Positions 35,381-46,692 are shown, numbered from the stretch's first letter. The stretch: 64,000 nt of DNA from Paenibacillus camelliae (GCF_023715345.1 NZ_JAMBNY010000016.1:32238-96237), one strand, 5' to 3'. Notes: generated from the sequence alone by a model not told the origin. Made by a program: numbers and translations.

Positions 35381-35836
35381 GTGGTGCAGCCAATGTTCTA
35401 CCGAGTGTGGCAAGTAGCTCTAGTTGCTGGACTGTCATGTGTGTGCGGCATAAATTATACATGGTATAGATGGTTCGATTATCAAATTCTTGGAATTAAT
35501 AAAGGGTCGTTATATATAAGCCTGCAAGTATGGGGGTACGTGCTGTTAGCACTGGGCGTGCTTCTGGCGCTGTCCATTCCAGCTAGAAAGTTTACCAACG
35601 TTAAAATGATCGACAAGCAGCTGGAAATCGTGGTGGCCGTCGTATTCGTGCTTCAGCTGCCGATTGTAAGTCTTTGGTTTATGGCACTGTTTATGCAGGG
35701 GGGGGAAGCAGTAAGTGGTGTGCTCATTCATTTAATATTGCTTGGGCTTGCACTTAACAGCTACCTTTCAAGTTATCCTCCGAGTAAGCAGCAGGATTTA
35801 CCCGATACAACTGAGGAGGCACCTCATGTCTCTTGA
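35381..35836 (+). CDS. Four-helix membrane protein, unknown
   Basis: 151 aa with four hydrophobic helices (about 8-25, 45-64, 82-108, 112-130) and a polar C-terminal tail. GTG at 35381 or the ATG at 35393 may be the start; neither has a strong SD (AGAAAG or GGTG). It lies 23 bp after the preceding gene, so probably the same transcript. Its stop codon overlaps the leuS promoter region. Not recognised. Confidence 0.6.
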   Translation: MVQPMFYRVWQVALVAGLSCVCGINYTWYRWFDYQILGINKGSLYISLQVWGYVLLALGVLLALSIPARKFTNVKMIDKQLEIVVAVVFVLQLPIVSLWFMALFMQGGEAVSGVLIHLILLGLALNSYLSSYPPSKQQDLPDTTEEAPHVS

Positions 35837-35837
35837 C

Positions 35838-35866
35838 TTGACACTGCTTTGCAGGATTAATATAAT
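35838..35866 (+). promoter_or_regulatory. SigA promoter of the leuS T-box transcript
   Basis: TTGACA, 17-bp spacer, TATAAT: a perfect consensus. Predicted start near 35873. Confidence 0.88.
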
Positions 35867-35872
35867 CAATTA

Positions 35873-36138
35873 TAAATGTAAACAGTAATGCAACGAAGAG
35901 GAATAGTATGATCGATCTCAAGCTTCAGAGAACCGGCGGTTGGTGAAAGCCGGTGCTTGAACGAGCGGAACTCGCCTTGGAGCAGTGTATGAACACCAAT
36001 TATGGTAAATACACCGTATGTCTGCGATAAAGACAATAAAGTGAACAGCTCGTATAGCATACGGCTGTTAACTAGGGTGGTACCACGTGAGCAATCCTCT
36101 CGTCCCTAGCGTTAATCCGCGGGGAGAGAGGTTTTTTT
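35873..36138 (+). promoter_or_regulatory. T-box riboswitch controlling leuS
   Basis: The leader RNA binds uncharged tRNA-Leu and then lets transcription continue. Stem I carries the specifier loop with GAACTC, giving the Leu codon CTC at 35971-35973. The T-box core AGGGTGGTACCACG lies at 36074-36087, and its TGGT (36078-36081) pairs with the tRNA NCCA end, fitting discriminator A. The terminator consists of CCTCTCGTCCC (36096-36106) and GGGGAGAGAGG (36121-36131), then seven Ts. The gene downstream confirms leucine specificity. Confidence 0.95.
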
Positions 36139-36162
36139 GTGTACATTAAAGGAGGAGTATCA

Positions 36163-38604
36163 ATGAGTCAAGAGCAATCAAGACATGGCTACAGTCCATT
36201 ATCGATTGAACCAAAATGGCAAAAGTATTGGGATGAGAACAAAACATTTAAAACAGGCGAGGACAAAAATAAGCCGAAGTTTTACGCGCTTGATATGTTT
36301 CCTTATCCATCTGGCGCTGGCTTGCATGTCGGACATCCAGAGGGCTATACCGCAACAGATATCGTCTCGCGCTACAAACGTATGCAAGGCTATAATGTGC
36401 TCCATCCGATGGGCTGGGATGCCTTCGGTCTACCTGCGGAGCAGCATGCGCTGAATACAGGTCAGCATCCAAGAGATATTACATTTGTTAACATTGATAA
36501 TTTCCGTCGTCAGATTAAGTCACTCGGCTTCTCTTACGACTGGGATCGTGAAATTAGTACGACAGATCCAGAATATTATAAATGGACGCAGTGGATTTTT
36601 ATTCAGCTTTATAACAGAGGCTTAGCGTATGTTGATGAGGTGCCTGTTAACTGGTGTCCAGCGCTTGGTACCGTGCTTGCTAATGAAGAAGTTATCGATG
36701 GCCTTAGTGAGCGTGGTGGTCACCCCGTTATTCGCAAACCAATGCGTCAGTGGGTACTGAAAATTACGGAATATGCAGAGCGCTTGCTAGAAGACCTAGA
36801 GGAGCTTGATTGGTCAGAAAGCATTAAAGACATGCAGCGCAACTGGATCGGCAAATCTACCGGTGCAGAAGTAACATTCTCTATTGATGGTCATGATGAG
36901 TCGCTTGTCGTATTTACGACACGTCCGGATACTCTATTTGGAGCAACTTATTGCGTACTAGCGCCTGAGCATAGCCTTGTAGCGCAAATTACAACAGAAG
37001 AGCAAAAAGCTGTTGTAGAAGCATATCAAGAGACAGCAGCTCGTAAGTCTGATCTTGAACGTACGGATCTAGCGAAGGAAAAAACAGGTGTCTTTACTGG
37101 TGCATATGCGATTAACCCAGTTAACGGAGCTAAGCTTCCGATCTGGATTGCTGATTATGTATTAGCAGGCTACGGCACTGGTGCGATTATGGCTGTACCT
37201 GGTCACGATTCCCGTGACTATGAGTTTGCTACGCAATTTGAGCTGCCAATTATAGAGGTCGTTTCTGGTGGAGACATATCTAAGGAAGCCTACACAGGCG
37301 ATGGAGCTCATGTCAACTCTGAGTTTTTGAACGGTCTTAACAATGAAGATGCTATCGCTGCGATGATTAAGCATCTAGAGGAAACAGGCAAAGGAAAAGC
37401 GAAGGTGACATATCGCTTGAGAGATTGGCTGTTTTCACGTCAACGTTATTGGGGAGAGCCAATTCCAATTCTACATCTTGAGGACGGCACAATGAAAACT
37501 GTTCCGGAGGATCAGCTTCCATTATTGCTTCCTGATGTGGATGCGATTCAGCCTTCAGGCACAGGTGAGTCACCGCTTGCTAATGTTGAGGACTGGGTGA
37601 ACACCATTGATCCAGAGACAGGTATGAAGGCGCGTCGCGAGACGAATACGATGCCGCAATGGGCGGGAAGCTGCTGGTATTATCTGCGCTTTATCGATCC
37701 AAAAAATACAGAGCAGATTTGCTCACCTGAGAAACAAGCAGAATGGCTACCAGTTGATCTGTATATCGGTGGTGCTGAGCATGCGGTGCTGCATCTGTTA
37801 TATGCTCGCTTCTGGCATAAAGTACTTTATGATATTGGCGTTGTAAATACAAAAGAACCATTCCAAAAGCTTGTTAACCAAGGAATGATTCTAGGTACGA
37901 ACAATGAAAAAATGTCTAAATCACGTGGTAATGTCATTAACCCTGACGATATCGTAAACGAGTATGGTGCAGATACACTGCGCATTTACGAAATGTTTAT
38001 GGGACCGCTTGAAGCGACGAAGCCATGGAACACGAACGGGGTAGAAGGCTCCTATCGTTTCCTAGGTCGGATCTGGAGACTATTCGTAACAGAATCTGGT
38101 GCGCTTAACCCACGTATTTCCGATACAGAGCAAGCTAGCGAAGCCTTTATGCGTACATGGCACCGTTCGATTAAGAAAATTACGGACGATGTAGAGCATC
38201 TACGATTTAATACAGCGATCAGCCAAATGATGATCTTTGTTAATGAAGCGTATAAAGCTGATGTGCTGCCTCGCAAAGCGATGGAAGACTTCGTTAAAAT
38301 GATTGCGCCATTCGCACCTCATTTAGCTGAAGAACTATGGGAGCTGCTTGGACATTCAGGTACGATTACGTATCAAGCATGGCCTACGTTTGATGAAGCT
38401 TGGACTGTAGATCAGCAAGTGGAAATTGTCGTTCAAGTAAATGGTAAAATAGTAGAGCGTTTATCGATTGCTGCAGACTTAGATGAAGCAGGCATGGAAG
38501 AACAAGCGAAGCAGCTGCCTAAGGTTGCAGAGCTTATTCAAGGAAAAACTGTTCGAAAAGTTATTGCCGTAAAAGGTAAGCTTGTAAATATTGTAGCTAA
38601 CTAA
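36163..38604 (+). CDS. leuS: Leucyl-tRNA synthetase
   Basis: 813 aa from the ATG at 36163 (AAAGGAGG at 8 nt; the open frame begins at a GTG in the T-run of the terminator). Class I synthetase: HIGH signature as HVGH in [12 protein letters not shown], a CP1 editing domain (about 220-420, with [15 protein letters not shown]), KMSKS loop (KMSKSRGN) and anticodon-binding helices. Charges tRNA-Leu. Controlled by the T-box upstream. Confidence 0.97.
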   Translation: MSQEQSRHGYSPLSIEPKWQKYWDENKTFKTGEDKNKPKFYALDMFPYPSGAGLHVGHPEGYTATDIVSRYKRMQGYNVLHPMGWDAFGLPAEQHALNTGQHPRDITFVNIDNFRRQIKSLGFSYDWDREISTTDPEYYKWTQWIFIQLYNRGLAYVDEVPVNWCPALGTVLANEEVIDGLSERGGHPVIRKPMRQWVLKITEYAERLLEDLEELDWSESIKDMQRNWIGKSTGAEVTFSIDGHDESLVVFTTRPDTLFGATYCVLAPEHSLVAQITTEEQKAVVEAYQETAARKSDLERTDLAKEKTGVFTGAYAINPVNGAKLPIWIADYVLAGYGTGAIMAVPGHDSRDYEFATQFELPIIEVVSGGDISKEAYTGDGAHVNSEFLNGLNNEDAIAAMIKHLEETGKGKAKVTYRLRDWLFSRQRYWGEPIPILHLEDGTMKTVPEDQLPLLLPDVDAIQPSGTGESPLANVEDWVNTIDPETGMKARRETNTMPQWAGSCWYYLRFIDPKNTEQICSPEKQAEWLPVDLYIGGAEHAVLHLLYARFWHKVLYDIGVVNTKEPFQKLVNQGMILGTNNEKMSKSRGNVINPDDIVNEYGADTLRIYEMFMGPLEATKPWNTNGVEGSYRFLGRIWRLFVTESGALNPRISDTEQASEAFMRTWHRSIKKITDDVEHLRFNTAISQMMIFVNEAYKADVLPRKAMEDFVKMIAPFAPHLAEELWELLGHSGTITYQAWPTFDEAWTVDQQVEIVVQVNGKIVERLSIAADLDEAGMEEQAKQLPKVAELIQGKTVRKVIAVKGKLVNIVAN

Positions 38605-38624
38605 TCAACGATAGTAAGAGATAA

Positions 38625-38676
38625 GAGAGGTAGCGAGCATAGCTGAAGCACAGCTATTGCTCGCGTACCTCTTCTT
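38625..38676. terminator. Terminator shared by leuS and comER, overlapping the comER stop
   Basis: GAGGTAgCGAGCAtAGCTG pairs with its partial complement ending at about 38672, then a pyrimidine-rich tail. The right arm also encodes the last codons of comER on the minus strand. Confidence 0.7.
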
Positions 38677-39493
38677 TCTTAAATTGAGCACTAACAACCT
38701 CAACATCTTCAAAATACTTGGCATGAGTTGTGCGAATCAGGCTATTGAATAAGCCTGTCGAGTCTTTTTTGAGCATTGCTAAAGCTTTTGCTGTTATACC
38801 TCCAGGTACTGCAACTCTTCGTTGAACCTCTTCTGGTGTCATCCCACCTTCAGTAAGCAATAAGCCAGTACCGAGCATCATATTGCTCGCAATCATCATC
38901 GCTGCATCGCGTGAGATTCCAGTTTCCTCAACGGCTGCATCAACAAATTGCTGCAGAAAGAACGACATAAACGCAGGCCCACAGCTAGATATATCTGAAA
39001 CGATTCTTGTATAGCTTTCTTCAATACGGATAGGCTCGCTAATATAGGCAAGCAGCTGCTCCAGCATCGTTTGATGTGCCTCATCGATTTGTTCGCTATA
39101 TATACAAAGTGTTGCTCCGCTCCACATTTTGTTCGTTATACTTGGGATTATTTTAGCAATATGACAGTTTAGCTCCTGTTCCAAATGTGACAGCTGCACA
39201 GGGCTCGTAATTGATACAATTAGCTGTTCATCTCTTACGAATGGTTTGATTTCCGAGATGACATGAGCAAACTCATGAGGCTTGATACATAAAAAAACAA
39301 TATCTGCTTGCTGTACGACAGCTGTATTGGTTTGCTTAGCCTGCAGGCCAGGAAATTTGCATGCGAGCTGCTCAACCTTGGAATATGTTCGATTGCTCAC
39401 ACTTATCTGGTTCGGCTCCACAGCCTCAGCTATTATAAAAGCTTCTATTAATAGGCTCCCCATACTTCCTGCTCCGATAAATCCAATATTCAT
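38654..39493 (-). CDS. comER: ComER, pyrroline-5-carboxylate reductase-like protein
   Basis: 279 aa. N-terminal Rossmann motif IGFIGAGSMG and the ProC-type C-terminal helix bundle (ISSCGPAFMSFFLQQFVDAA, GGITAKALAML). Divergent from comEA, exactly as in Bacillus subtilis, which decides comER over proC. Not required for uptake in B. subtilis; there it is linked to sporulation and biofilm timing. ATG at 39493 follows AGGAGGG. Confidence 0.9.
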   Translation of the reverse strand: MNIGFIGAGSMGSLLIEAFIIAEAVEPNQISVSNRTYSKVEQLACKFPGLQAKQTNTAVVQQADIVFLCIKPHEFAHVISEIKPFVRDEQLIVSITSPVQLSHLEQELNCHIAKIIPSITNKMWSGATLCIYSEQIDEAHQTMLEQLLAYISEPIRIEESYTRIVSDISSCGPAFMSFFLQQFVDAAVEETGISRDAAMMIASNMMLGTGLLLTEGGMTPEEVQRRVAVPGGITAKALAMLKKDSTGLFNSLIRTTHAKYFEDVEVVSAQFKKEEVREQ

Positions 39494-39597
39494 CACGTTC
39501 CCTCCTATTTATGAAAGTGTGAAAGCTCTATTCATCCTATCGTATTCGATACCGCTTGTTTGTTATGTCAGAAATATACAGAAAGAGGTGAGCTCTT

Positions 39598-40137
39598 ATG
39601 TTATCTATGAACAACGATAAAGATCGGATGCGTTACATCCTAATTGGTATTTTATGCACAGGCTTTCTATGCGTGATTATTGCCCTATGTCTCCAGCTTC
39701 GAGGCGATGCCGTTGGGGAAGAAATTGCTGTTGATGAGCTTCTGCAGCAATACTGGCAAGAGCAGCAGGTAGCTACTATAGATGAGCAAGCGACAGATGT
39801 AACAGCTTCAGCTCCCGGAATAAATTCAGGTACAGAATCAGAGCTGGATAGTAGTAGTGTGAGCGTCACGGAAGCTGCAGATTCACTGAACGAAGAGAAG
39901 ATAGAGTCAACTAATGCGGTCATGGCGGAAGATGATGCCGGAAAAATAGATATCAACCGTGCAACAGCAGAACAATTGCAGCAGCTGAAAGGGATTGGTC
40001 CGTCTAAAGCTAAAGCGATCATCGATGACCGAGAGCATAAGGGAAGCTTCCATTCTATCGAGGATATAAAGCGAGTGAAGGGTATTGGTGAAAAACTTTA
40101 TGCAGGGATTAAAGAAAGTATTGTAGCAAATCCATAG
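39598..40137 (+). CDS. comEA: ComEA, DNA receptor for competence
   Basis: 179 aa. One N-terminal helix (about 12-32) anchors it outside the membrane. The C-terminus (about 115-176) is a double helix-hairpin-helix DNA-binding domain: INRATAEQLQQLKGIGPSKA and IEDIKRVKGIGEKL. Residues 35-112 are acidic and Ser/Thr/Ala-rich and do not resemble the folded oligomerisation region known from B. subtilis ComEA. ATG at 39598 follows AGAGGTG. Confidence 0.9.
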   Translation: MLSMNNDKDRMRYILIGILCTGFLCVIIALCLQLRGDAVGEEIAVDELLQQYWQEQQVATIDEQATDVTASAPGINSGTESELDSSSVSVTEAADSLNEEKIESTNAVMAEDDAGKIDINRATAEQLQQLKGIGPSKAKAIIDDREHKGSFHSIEDIKRVKGIGEKLYAGIKESIVANP

Positions 40138-40189
40138 TTGGTTCATAATGGTAGGGAGTCATGATAAATAGGATATATTACCACTTTAG

Positions 40190-41497
<1,308 letters not shown>

Positions 41498-41595
41498 TTG
41501 TCATCGATATGGTCTGACCTGCGCAAGCTTTGCAATCCTACGCGTATTGGGATTATAATATTGCTAACATGAAATGCGAGGAAGGGAAGATCAAC

Positions 41596-42129
41596 ATGCA
41601 AAGCAAGCAACGAGAGCATGCTCGTAAGGATTGGGATACTTATTTTATGGATATTGCATATATGGTATCCACTCGCTCAAGGTGTCACCGCAGACATGTA
41701 GGAGCGGTTCTAGTACAAGGTAAGAAACTGCTTGGTACCGCGTACAACGGTGCTCCTATGGGAGTTGAAGATTGTGAAGAAGCAGGCTGTATGATCACTG
41801 AGGAATTTGAGCTCGTCCATAATGAGCATGGTGAGGAACAGGTCGTTAAAAAACAGCGCTGCATCCGTACCATCCATGCCGAGCAAAACCTTTTGCTGTT
41901 TACCGATCGAATTGATCGTGAAGGCTCCGTCGTATATGTGACAGATCAGCCTTGCTGGACCTGTGCGAATATGCTAGCTAATAGTGGTGTGAAAGAAATC
42001 GTATTTCATCGGCCATATGCGAAAGACGACCAAAAGGTTCGTCATTTAATGGAGCAGGTAGGCATTATTTTTAGATCATTACATTTGTACGAGCCGCCAG
42101 CACATGCGGCGATGGATATTCAACCATAG
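41596..42129 (+). CDS. comEB: ComEB, dCMP deaminase family protein
   Basis: 177 aa from the ATG at 41596, with GGAAGGGAAG upstream; the frame extends to 41530 without an SD. Cytidine-deaminase zinc site H94-A-E96 and C120-WT-C123, and YNGAPMG substrate loop. Deaminates dCMP to dUMP; in B. subtilis also needed for polar placement of ComGA. Separated from comEC by a strong terminator. Confidence 0.9.
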   Translation: MQSKQREHARKDWDTYFMDIAYMVSTRSRCHRRHVGAVLVQGKKLLGTAYNGAPMGVEDCEEAGCMITEEFELVHNEHGEEQVVKKQRCIRTIHAEQNLLLFTDRIDREGSVVYVTDQPCWTCANMLANSGVKEIVFHRPYAKDDQKVRHLMEQVGIIFRSLHLYEPPAHAAMDIQP

Positions 42130-42152
42130 CAACCATATAGTAGATAAAAGGA

Positions 42153-42187
42153 AGAACCTAGACATTGACGTCTAGGTTCTTTTTTTG
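42153..42187 (+). terminator. Terminator between comEB and comEC
   Basis: Perfect 11-bp stem AGAACCTAGAC/GTCTAGGTTCT, six-base loop and seven Ts. Confidence 0.93.
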
Positions 42188-42206
42188 TTGAGGAGGAAAG
42201 TGAACG

Positions 42207-44765
42207 TTGAACAAAAGACCGGTTGTATATATCGTAATATCCTTTTTACTTGGGCATGTTGCGGCCTCGAATCAGCAGCTGAATCTGTGGATTTATCTAT
42301 TAATGGCATTTATATTGTGTATAAGCATAGCACTGCTGTTTAAGCGATGTACAATAAAGCTGGCTGTGCTATGTCTACTGCTGTTTTTGGGAGGTTCTGC
42401 AGAGCGATATATGGTCGACGCTCGAAACGTTACTGCTTTGCCTGAGCAGCTCCAGGAAGCCAATGTGCAAGCGACTGGTATGATTGTCAGTGAAGTAGAG
42501 CTGGATGGAGATCGTGCTAAGTTTGTGCTTCAATCCGCTCAGCTGATAGTTAACGGTGAGGAATATGTCTTAGACAGAGCTGAAAAGTTTATCGTTCACG
42601 TGACGTTAGCTGCTGAAGAAGAGCTGTTTGAAGCGAAGCAATGGCATCGCGGCTTAGAAATTAAACTTGCAGGAGAGCTATCTGTACCTGAGGAAGCAAG
42701 CAATGCAGGGGCGTTCAATTATCGAATGTATTTGAAGCAGCAAGGCATTCACTGGCTATGGAAAAGCAAGGGTAGCAGCAATGTGAAAATTATAAAACAA
42801 GCGCGGCATATTAGCTATATGTATCATGGCGTCGACGAAATACGAAAAAAACTTGCAGCTCCACTAGACGACTTGTTTTCATCAGAGGAAAGCGGCTATC
42901 TTAAAGGATTAATATTAGGTATACGAGCAGATCTTGATCCTGAACAATTTCGAAGCTTCTCCACACTTGGTCTAACTCATATATTAGCAATATCTGGATT
43001 GCATGTAGCCGTGTTTATGTATATGGTAACGGCACTGCTCAAGCTGCTTCGTCGCAGTAAAGAGCAAATCATCTATTCGCTCCTAATTGCCATTCCGTTC
43101 TATGTTGCACTAACAGGTGCATCGCCCTCCGTACTAAGAGCTGGCATGATGGCAATGATCGGACTAATTGCTGCACGAGCGGGTAAGCTGAAGGATGGCC
43201 TTCACATTATTGCGATCGTTGCGGCTTTACTCGTGTTGTGGGATCCATATATGCTTCATGATGTCAGCTTTCAACTATCCTTCATCGTAACACTTGGACT
43301 TATTATAGGTGTTCCTGCTATTCAAAGCTTATTTTCTACATCCACACGATGGAAGTGGGCCTTGGACCTGCTTTCAATAACTATCGTTGCTCAGATCATC
43401 TCCTTCCCCGTTACGATATATTACTTTAATCAATTTCATATTCTATCATTGCTTGCTAATTTTTTTCTTGTACCATTCATAAGCACAGTCGTCATGCCCA
43501 TAGCGAGCATTGGGCTGCTGCTAGGGCATTTGTCATTAACGCTCGCCAAACCAATTTCCAGCATTGTCCATTGGTGCAATGAGCTAAGTTTTGATATCGT
43601 AGCTTTATTAGGAAATGTTCATCAGCTGCATACGATTTGGGCAACACCTTCACTCATATGGATCATTCTTTGGTATAGTTTATGGCTTGCGATATTTCGT
43701 TACTGGAAAGCTAAGCACGTAGTCGCTCAGGCTGAAGACAGGAAAAAGGCGGATGATACGGAGCCAATTAATGTCATCGATGAATACAAACCAATCGATT
43801 ATAACCAATCTGATCATTGGATAAAACGGAATGTTCAACCGTTAGTTTATACATTAGCGGTCGTACTACTTGTTGTATACGCTTATATTCCTCAATCGTT
43901 TAATCGGACGGGGATCATTAGCTTTCTTGATGTTGGACAAGGAGATGCTAGTCTCATTCGTACACCTACAGGGAAAATCATTCTTGTCGATGGCGGTGGA
44001 ACTTTAAAGTTCGGAGAGCAAGAGGACTGGAAGCAGCGAAGGGATCCATTTGAGGTAGGGAAAAAGGTGCTGCTGCCACTGCTCATGAAGCGTGGTGTAC
44101 ACCACATTGATCTATTAATTATATCCCATCTTGATAGCGATCACATCGGAGGTTTATATGAAGTTGTCAAGCAAATTCCAGTGAAGGAGATTTGGTGGAA
44201 TGGTAGCTTTGATACGACAGAGGATGCTGAAAAGCTCTTCTCATTAATTATGGAAAAGAGAATTCCATTGCGAACACCGCTCATCGGTGAATCGATAGCG
44301 GTAGATAGCTATACCCAAATTGATGTTCTGTGGCCATTGCTCGAGACTCCAAGTCATATAGAAGAATTAAAACGACAGAACGATCAGAGTCTTGTGTTTT
44401 TGCTTACTGTGTACAACTCTACTTTTTTATATACTGGAGATATTGGAAAGGAAGCAGAGGAACGTCTTGTGAACATGCATGCGGCTAAAGTTAAGGAAGG
44501 GCAGCTGGAGCCATTACCGACTATATCGGTATTGAAGGCAGCACATCATGGCAGTCGTTATTCAACAGACTATTCATGGCTATCCTACACGCAGCCAAGT
44601 AATACTGTTATTTCTGCTGGGCGCAACAATCGTTATGGACATCCTCATCCGGATGTTTTGGAAAGATTGTCACTATACAGTAGCCTTGTCTGGCGTATTG
44701 ATCAGCAAGGAGAAGTGATGTTTAAGGTGAAAAAAGATCAGCTTTATTACTGGAAATGGAAATAG
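42207..44765 (+). CDS. comEC: ComEC/Rec2, DNA uptake channel
   Basis: 852 aa. N-terminal helices and OB-like DUF4131 region (to about 190), the competence domain with about eight helices (about 230-510, LGLTHILAISGLHVAVFMY), and a C-terminal metallo-beta-lactamase domain (FLDVGQGDAS, SHLDSDHIGGL, KAAHHGSRYST). It carries single-stranded DNA across the membrane. TTG at 42207 with AGGAGGAAAG upstream. The terminator before it implies read-through or an own promoter. Confidence 0.93.
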   Translation: MNKRPVVYIVISFLLGHVAASNQQLNLWIYLLMAFILCISIALLFKRCTIKLAVLCLLLFLGGSAERYMVDARNVTALPEQLQEANVQATGMIVSEVELDGDRAKFVLQSAQLIVNGEEYVLDRAEKFIVHVTLAAEEELFEAKQWHRGLEIKLAGELSVPEEASNAGAFNYRMYLKQQGIHWLWKSKGSSNVKIIKQARHISYMYHGVDEIRKKLAAPLDDLFSSEESGYLKGLILGIRADLDPEQFRSFSTLGLTHILAISGLHVAVFMYMVTALLKLLRRSKEQIIYSLLIAIPFYVALTGASPSVLRAGMMAMIGLIAARAGKLKDGLHIIAIVAALLVLWDPYMLHDVSFQLSFIVTLGLIIGVPAIQSLFSTSTRWKWALDLLSITIVAQIISFPVTIYYFNQFHILSLLANFFLVPFISTVVMPIASIGLLLGHLSLTLAKPISSIVHWCNELSFDIVALLGNVHQLHTIWATPSLIWIILWYSLWLAIFRYWKAKHVVAQAEDRKKADDTEPINVIDEYKPIDYNQSDHWIKRNVQPLVYTLAVVLLVVYAYIPQSFNRTGIISFLDVGQGDASLIRTPTGKIILVDGGGTLKFGEQEDWKQRRDPFEVGKKVLLPLLMKRGVHHIDLLIISHLDSDHIGGLYEVVKQIPVKEIWWNGSFDTTEDAEKLFSLIMEKRIPLRTPLIGESIAVDSYTQIDVLWPLLETPSHIEELKRQNDQSLVFLLTVYNSTFLYTGDIGKEAEERLVNMHAAKVKEGQLEPLPTISVLKAAHHGSRYSTDYSWLSYTQPSNTVISAGRNNRYGHPHPDVLERLSLYSSLVWRIDQQGEVMFKVKKDQLYYWKWK

Positions 44766-44882
44766 ACGGTGACGGATGTATCATTATTTGATATGCTTTA
44801 TTGTGGTGGAATCTATAAATGAAAAGCTATATTATTTAACGAAAATAATTTCAAATAAAAATAATGATAACAGTTATAAAGC

Positions 44883-44921
44883 TGCAACCTTTAAGCACAT
44901 CACTTCGTCAATAAGGTTGCA
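44883..44921 (+). promoter_or_regulatory. ECF-type promoter inside a 9-bp inverted repeat
   Basis: TGCAAC (44883-44888), 17 nt, CGTC (44906-44909) matches the ECF pattern TGAAAC-N16-CGTA. The arms TGCAACCTT (44883-44891) and AAGGTTGCA (44913-44921) are perfect complements 21 nt apart; the left arm contains the -35 box and the right arm sits near the predicted start site. Confidence 0.6.
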
Positions 44922-44940
44922 TGAGAGGGGGAGCTTTCAC

Positions 44941-45489
44941 GTGGTAGAGCCATCGTTAATAAAATCGGCTCAATCGGGTGATCGGGAAGCATTAGTCACT
45001 CTTTTGCGAGAGATTGAAAACCATGTGTATCGAACGGCTTACTATATATTAAACAATGAGCAGGATGCTCTTGATGCTTCTCAGGAAGCTCTTATTCGGA
45101 TTTATACTAAAATAGATACGTATGAGGAAAAGGCTCAGTTTAAGACATGGGTACAGCGAATCGTTACCAATATTTGTATTGACAAGTTTAGACGCAGCAA
45201 ACCAACCGTATCAATCGAAGAGCATGAGCTTGTGTTTCAGGAAAAAAGTAATGTCGAGCATGATGTGCTTGCCGCATTTGCTATGGATGATATTAGACAA
45301 GCAATTGAGCAGCTACCTGAACATCATCGAACAGTTGTAGTTTTACGGTATTTACAGGATTTCTCGTATAACGAGATAGCAGCTTCACTTGATCTGCCTT
45401 TAAATACGGTAAAGTCCTACTTATTCCGAGCGAGACAACAGCTACAGCAATTACTACAAGATTATCAGAAAGGTGGTGTTAGGGGATGA
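44941..45489 (+). CDS. ECF RNA polymerase sigma factor (SigW-like)
   Basis: 182 aa from the GTG at 44941 with GAGGGGGAG upstream; the open frame upstream to 44776 contains the promoter and is not coding. Sigma region 2 (DALDASQEALIRIYTK, FKTWVQRIVTNICIDKFRR) and region 4 (LPEHHRTVVVLRYLQDFSYNEIAASL, NTVKSYLFRARQQL) are complete. An ECF-type promoter directly upstream implies autoregulation. The stop overlaps the start of the anti-sigma gene (ATGA). Confidence 0.92.
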   Translation: MVEPSLIKSAQSGDREALVTLLREIENHVYRTAYYILNNEQDALDASQEALIRIYTKIDTYEEKAQFKTWVQRIVTNICIDKFRRSKPTVSIEEHELVFQEKSNVEHDVLAAFAMDDIRQAIEQLPEHHRTVVVLRYLQDFSYNEIAASLDLPLNTVKSYLFRARQQLQQLLQDYQKGGVRG

Positions 45490-46532
45490 TATGCACTGAA
45501 GTAGGTGAATTAATGCAGCGGCAATTAGATTATGATTTGAATGAGCAAGAGCTAACATTGTTGATGAATCATTTAACTGAATGTGACGCTTGTAAAGATT
45601 TATTTGAGAAGCTAACACTACTGTCAGGAAGCTTGGAACAGCTGCCTCGTGTAACTCCATCGGTAAGCATTGTAGATTCAATATTGCCGGAGCTTGATGC
45701 GATTGATCGACAAAGAGTAACCGCTCAATCGAAACATAAGCGTTATGCGAGAATGCGCTGGATTACAACTGCAGCAAGCGTTGCGGCAGCGGCTTCTGTC
45801 GTATTCATAATGTCATTGGGATGGAATGGCTCTCGATCAGATAATAGCGTAGCATATGATGTTGCCATTAGTTCTTCATCTGATACTCGTGTCGCACAAC
45901 CATTTGATGTTTCTAATTTATTCAGAGACAATGAAGCAATGATGGAGCGTGCAAATGATATTCAAACAGAAAGCACAGGCGCTTACACGATCGAGCCGTT
46001 GTCAACACCGAGCGGTATTACACACAACACAGATACATCAGCTACAGAAGGTAATGCAAGTGGACAGTCGTCGGTTAAAACCAACACCCCACCTTTAGCA
46101 AGCGATTCTAATGCCTCAGATGCTAGTGATCAGTCAAGAAATGAATTTGATGAAGGAAGCAAGCAGGGCGGATTTGTTAAAAAAGATATGGAAAAGCCAG
46201 AGCAAGAAATGCTAGGTATTGCAGCTGTAACGGAGAATGAAGCTGACATGGAAGAGCCTAGTACAGGAATGCTTGGCATTGCGAATGAAACTTCTGAATT
46301 AGCGAAGAATTATTCTCCAGATGAAGAGGTCTATGTTGTTATTGAAGGGCATACAATAGCGTTGTATGAGACAAGTTCGAATGAGCAGCTCCGTACCTGG
46401 GAAATGTCTATCACAGGTACCGCGCAGTTTGTCGGTTGGGATTCAGAAAGTCAATCGTTTATTTACGAAGTTACGGATGTAGAAGGTCAAACTAATAGCT
46501 ATACGATAAATCTAAATGAGCAAAACGAGTAA
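45486..46532 (+). CDS. Zinc-binding anti-sigma factor, membrane-anchored
   Basis: 348 aa. An N-terminal ZAS-type domain holds HLTECDAC (about 29-36, H-x3-C-x2-C), which clamps the sigma factor. One transmembrane helix (about 97-118, AASVAAAASVVFIMSLG) leads to an extracellular Ser/Asp/Thr-rich region with two repeats of EMLGIA/GMLGIA (near 238 and 258) and a last globular 80 residues. ATG overlaps the sigma stop by 4 bp, so the two are translationally coupled. Release of sigma probably requires proteolysis. Confidence 0.85.
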   Translation: MICTEVGELMQRQLDYDLNEQELTLLMNHLTECDACKDLFEKLTLLSGSLEQLPRVTPSVSIVDSILPELDAIDRQRVTAQSKHKRYARMRWITTAASVAAAASVVFIMSLGWNGSRSDNSVAYDVAISSSSDTRVAQPFDVSNLFRDNEAMMERANDIQTESTGAYTIEPLSTPSGITHNTDTSATEGNASGQSSVKTNTPPLASDSNASDASDQSRNEFDEGSKQGGFVKKDMEKPEQEMLGIAAVTENEADMEEPSTGMLGIANETSELAKNYSPDEEVYVVIEGHTIALYETSSNEQLRTWEMSITGTAQFVGWDSESQSFIYEVTDVEGQTNSYTINLNEQNE

Positions 46533-46648
46533 CACTTTTATACCATGCTGCGTATATATACTGTATGTAACGTCTACGACTGGTACACACCGTCGTAAGA
46601 CCATTCTATAGCTAGTGCCATGGAGCTAGCTAGGAATGTTAACATATA

Positions 46649-46692
46649 ACAAAGGGATGCCTCATGAAAGTGCGGTCATCCCTTTGTTTTGT
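46649..46692 (+). terminator. Terminator of the sigma/anti-sigma operon
   Basis: Perfect 11-bp stem ACAAAGGGATG/CATCCCTTTGT and TTTT. The 110 bp between the stop and this hairpin hold nothing recognisable. Confidence 0.88.

Noticed and set aside
38654..39493. Proline biosynthesis gene proC
   Set aside because: The fold is ProC-like, but the divergent position next to comEA marks it as comER.
44776..44940. N-terminal 55-residue extension of the ECF sigma factor
   Set aside because: It contains the promoter, lacks an SD and does not look like sigma region 2; the GTG at 44941 has a good SD.
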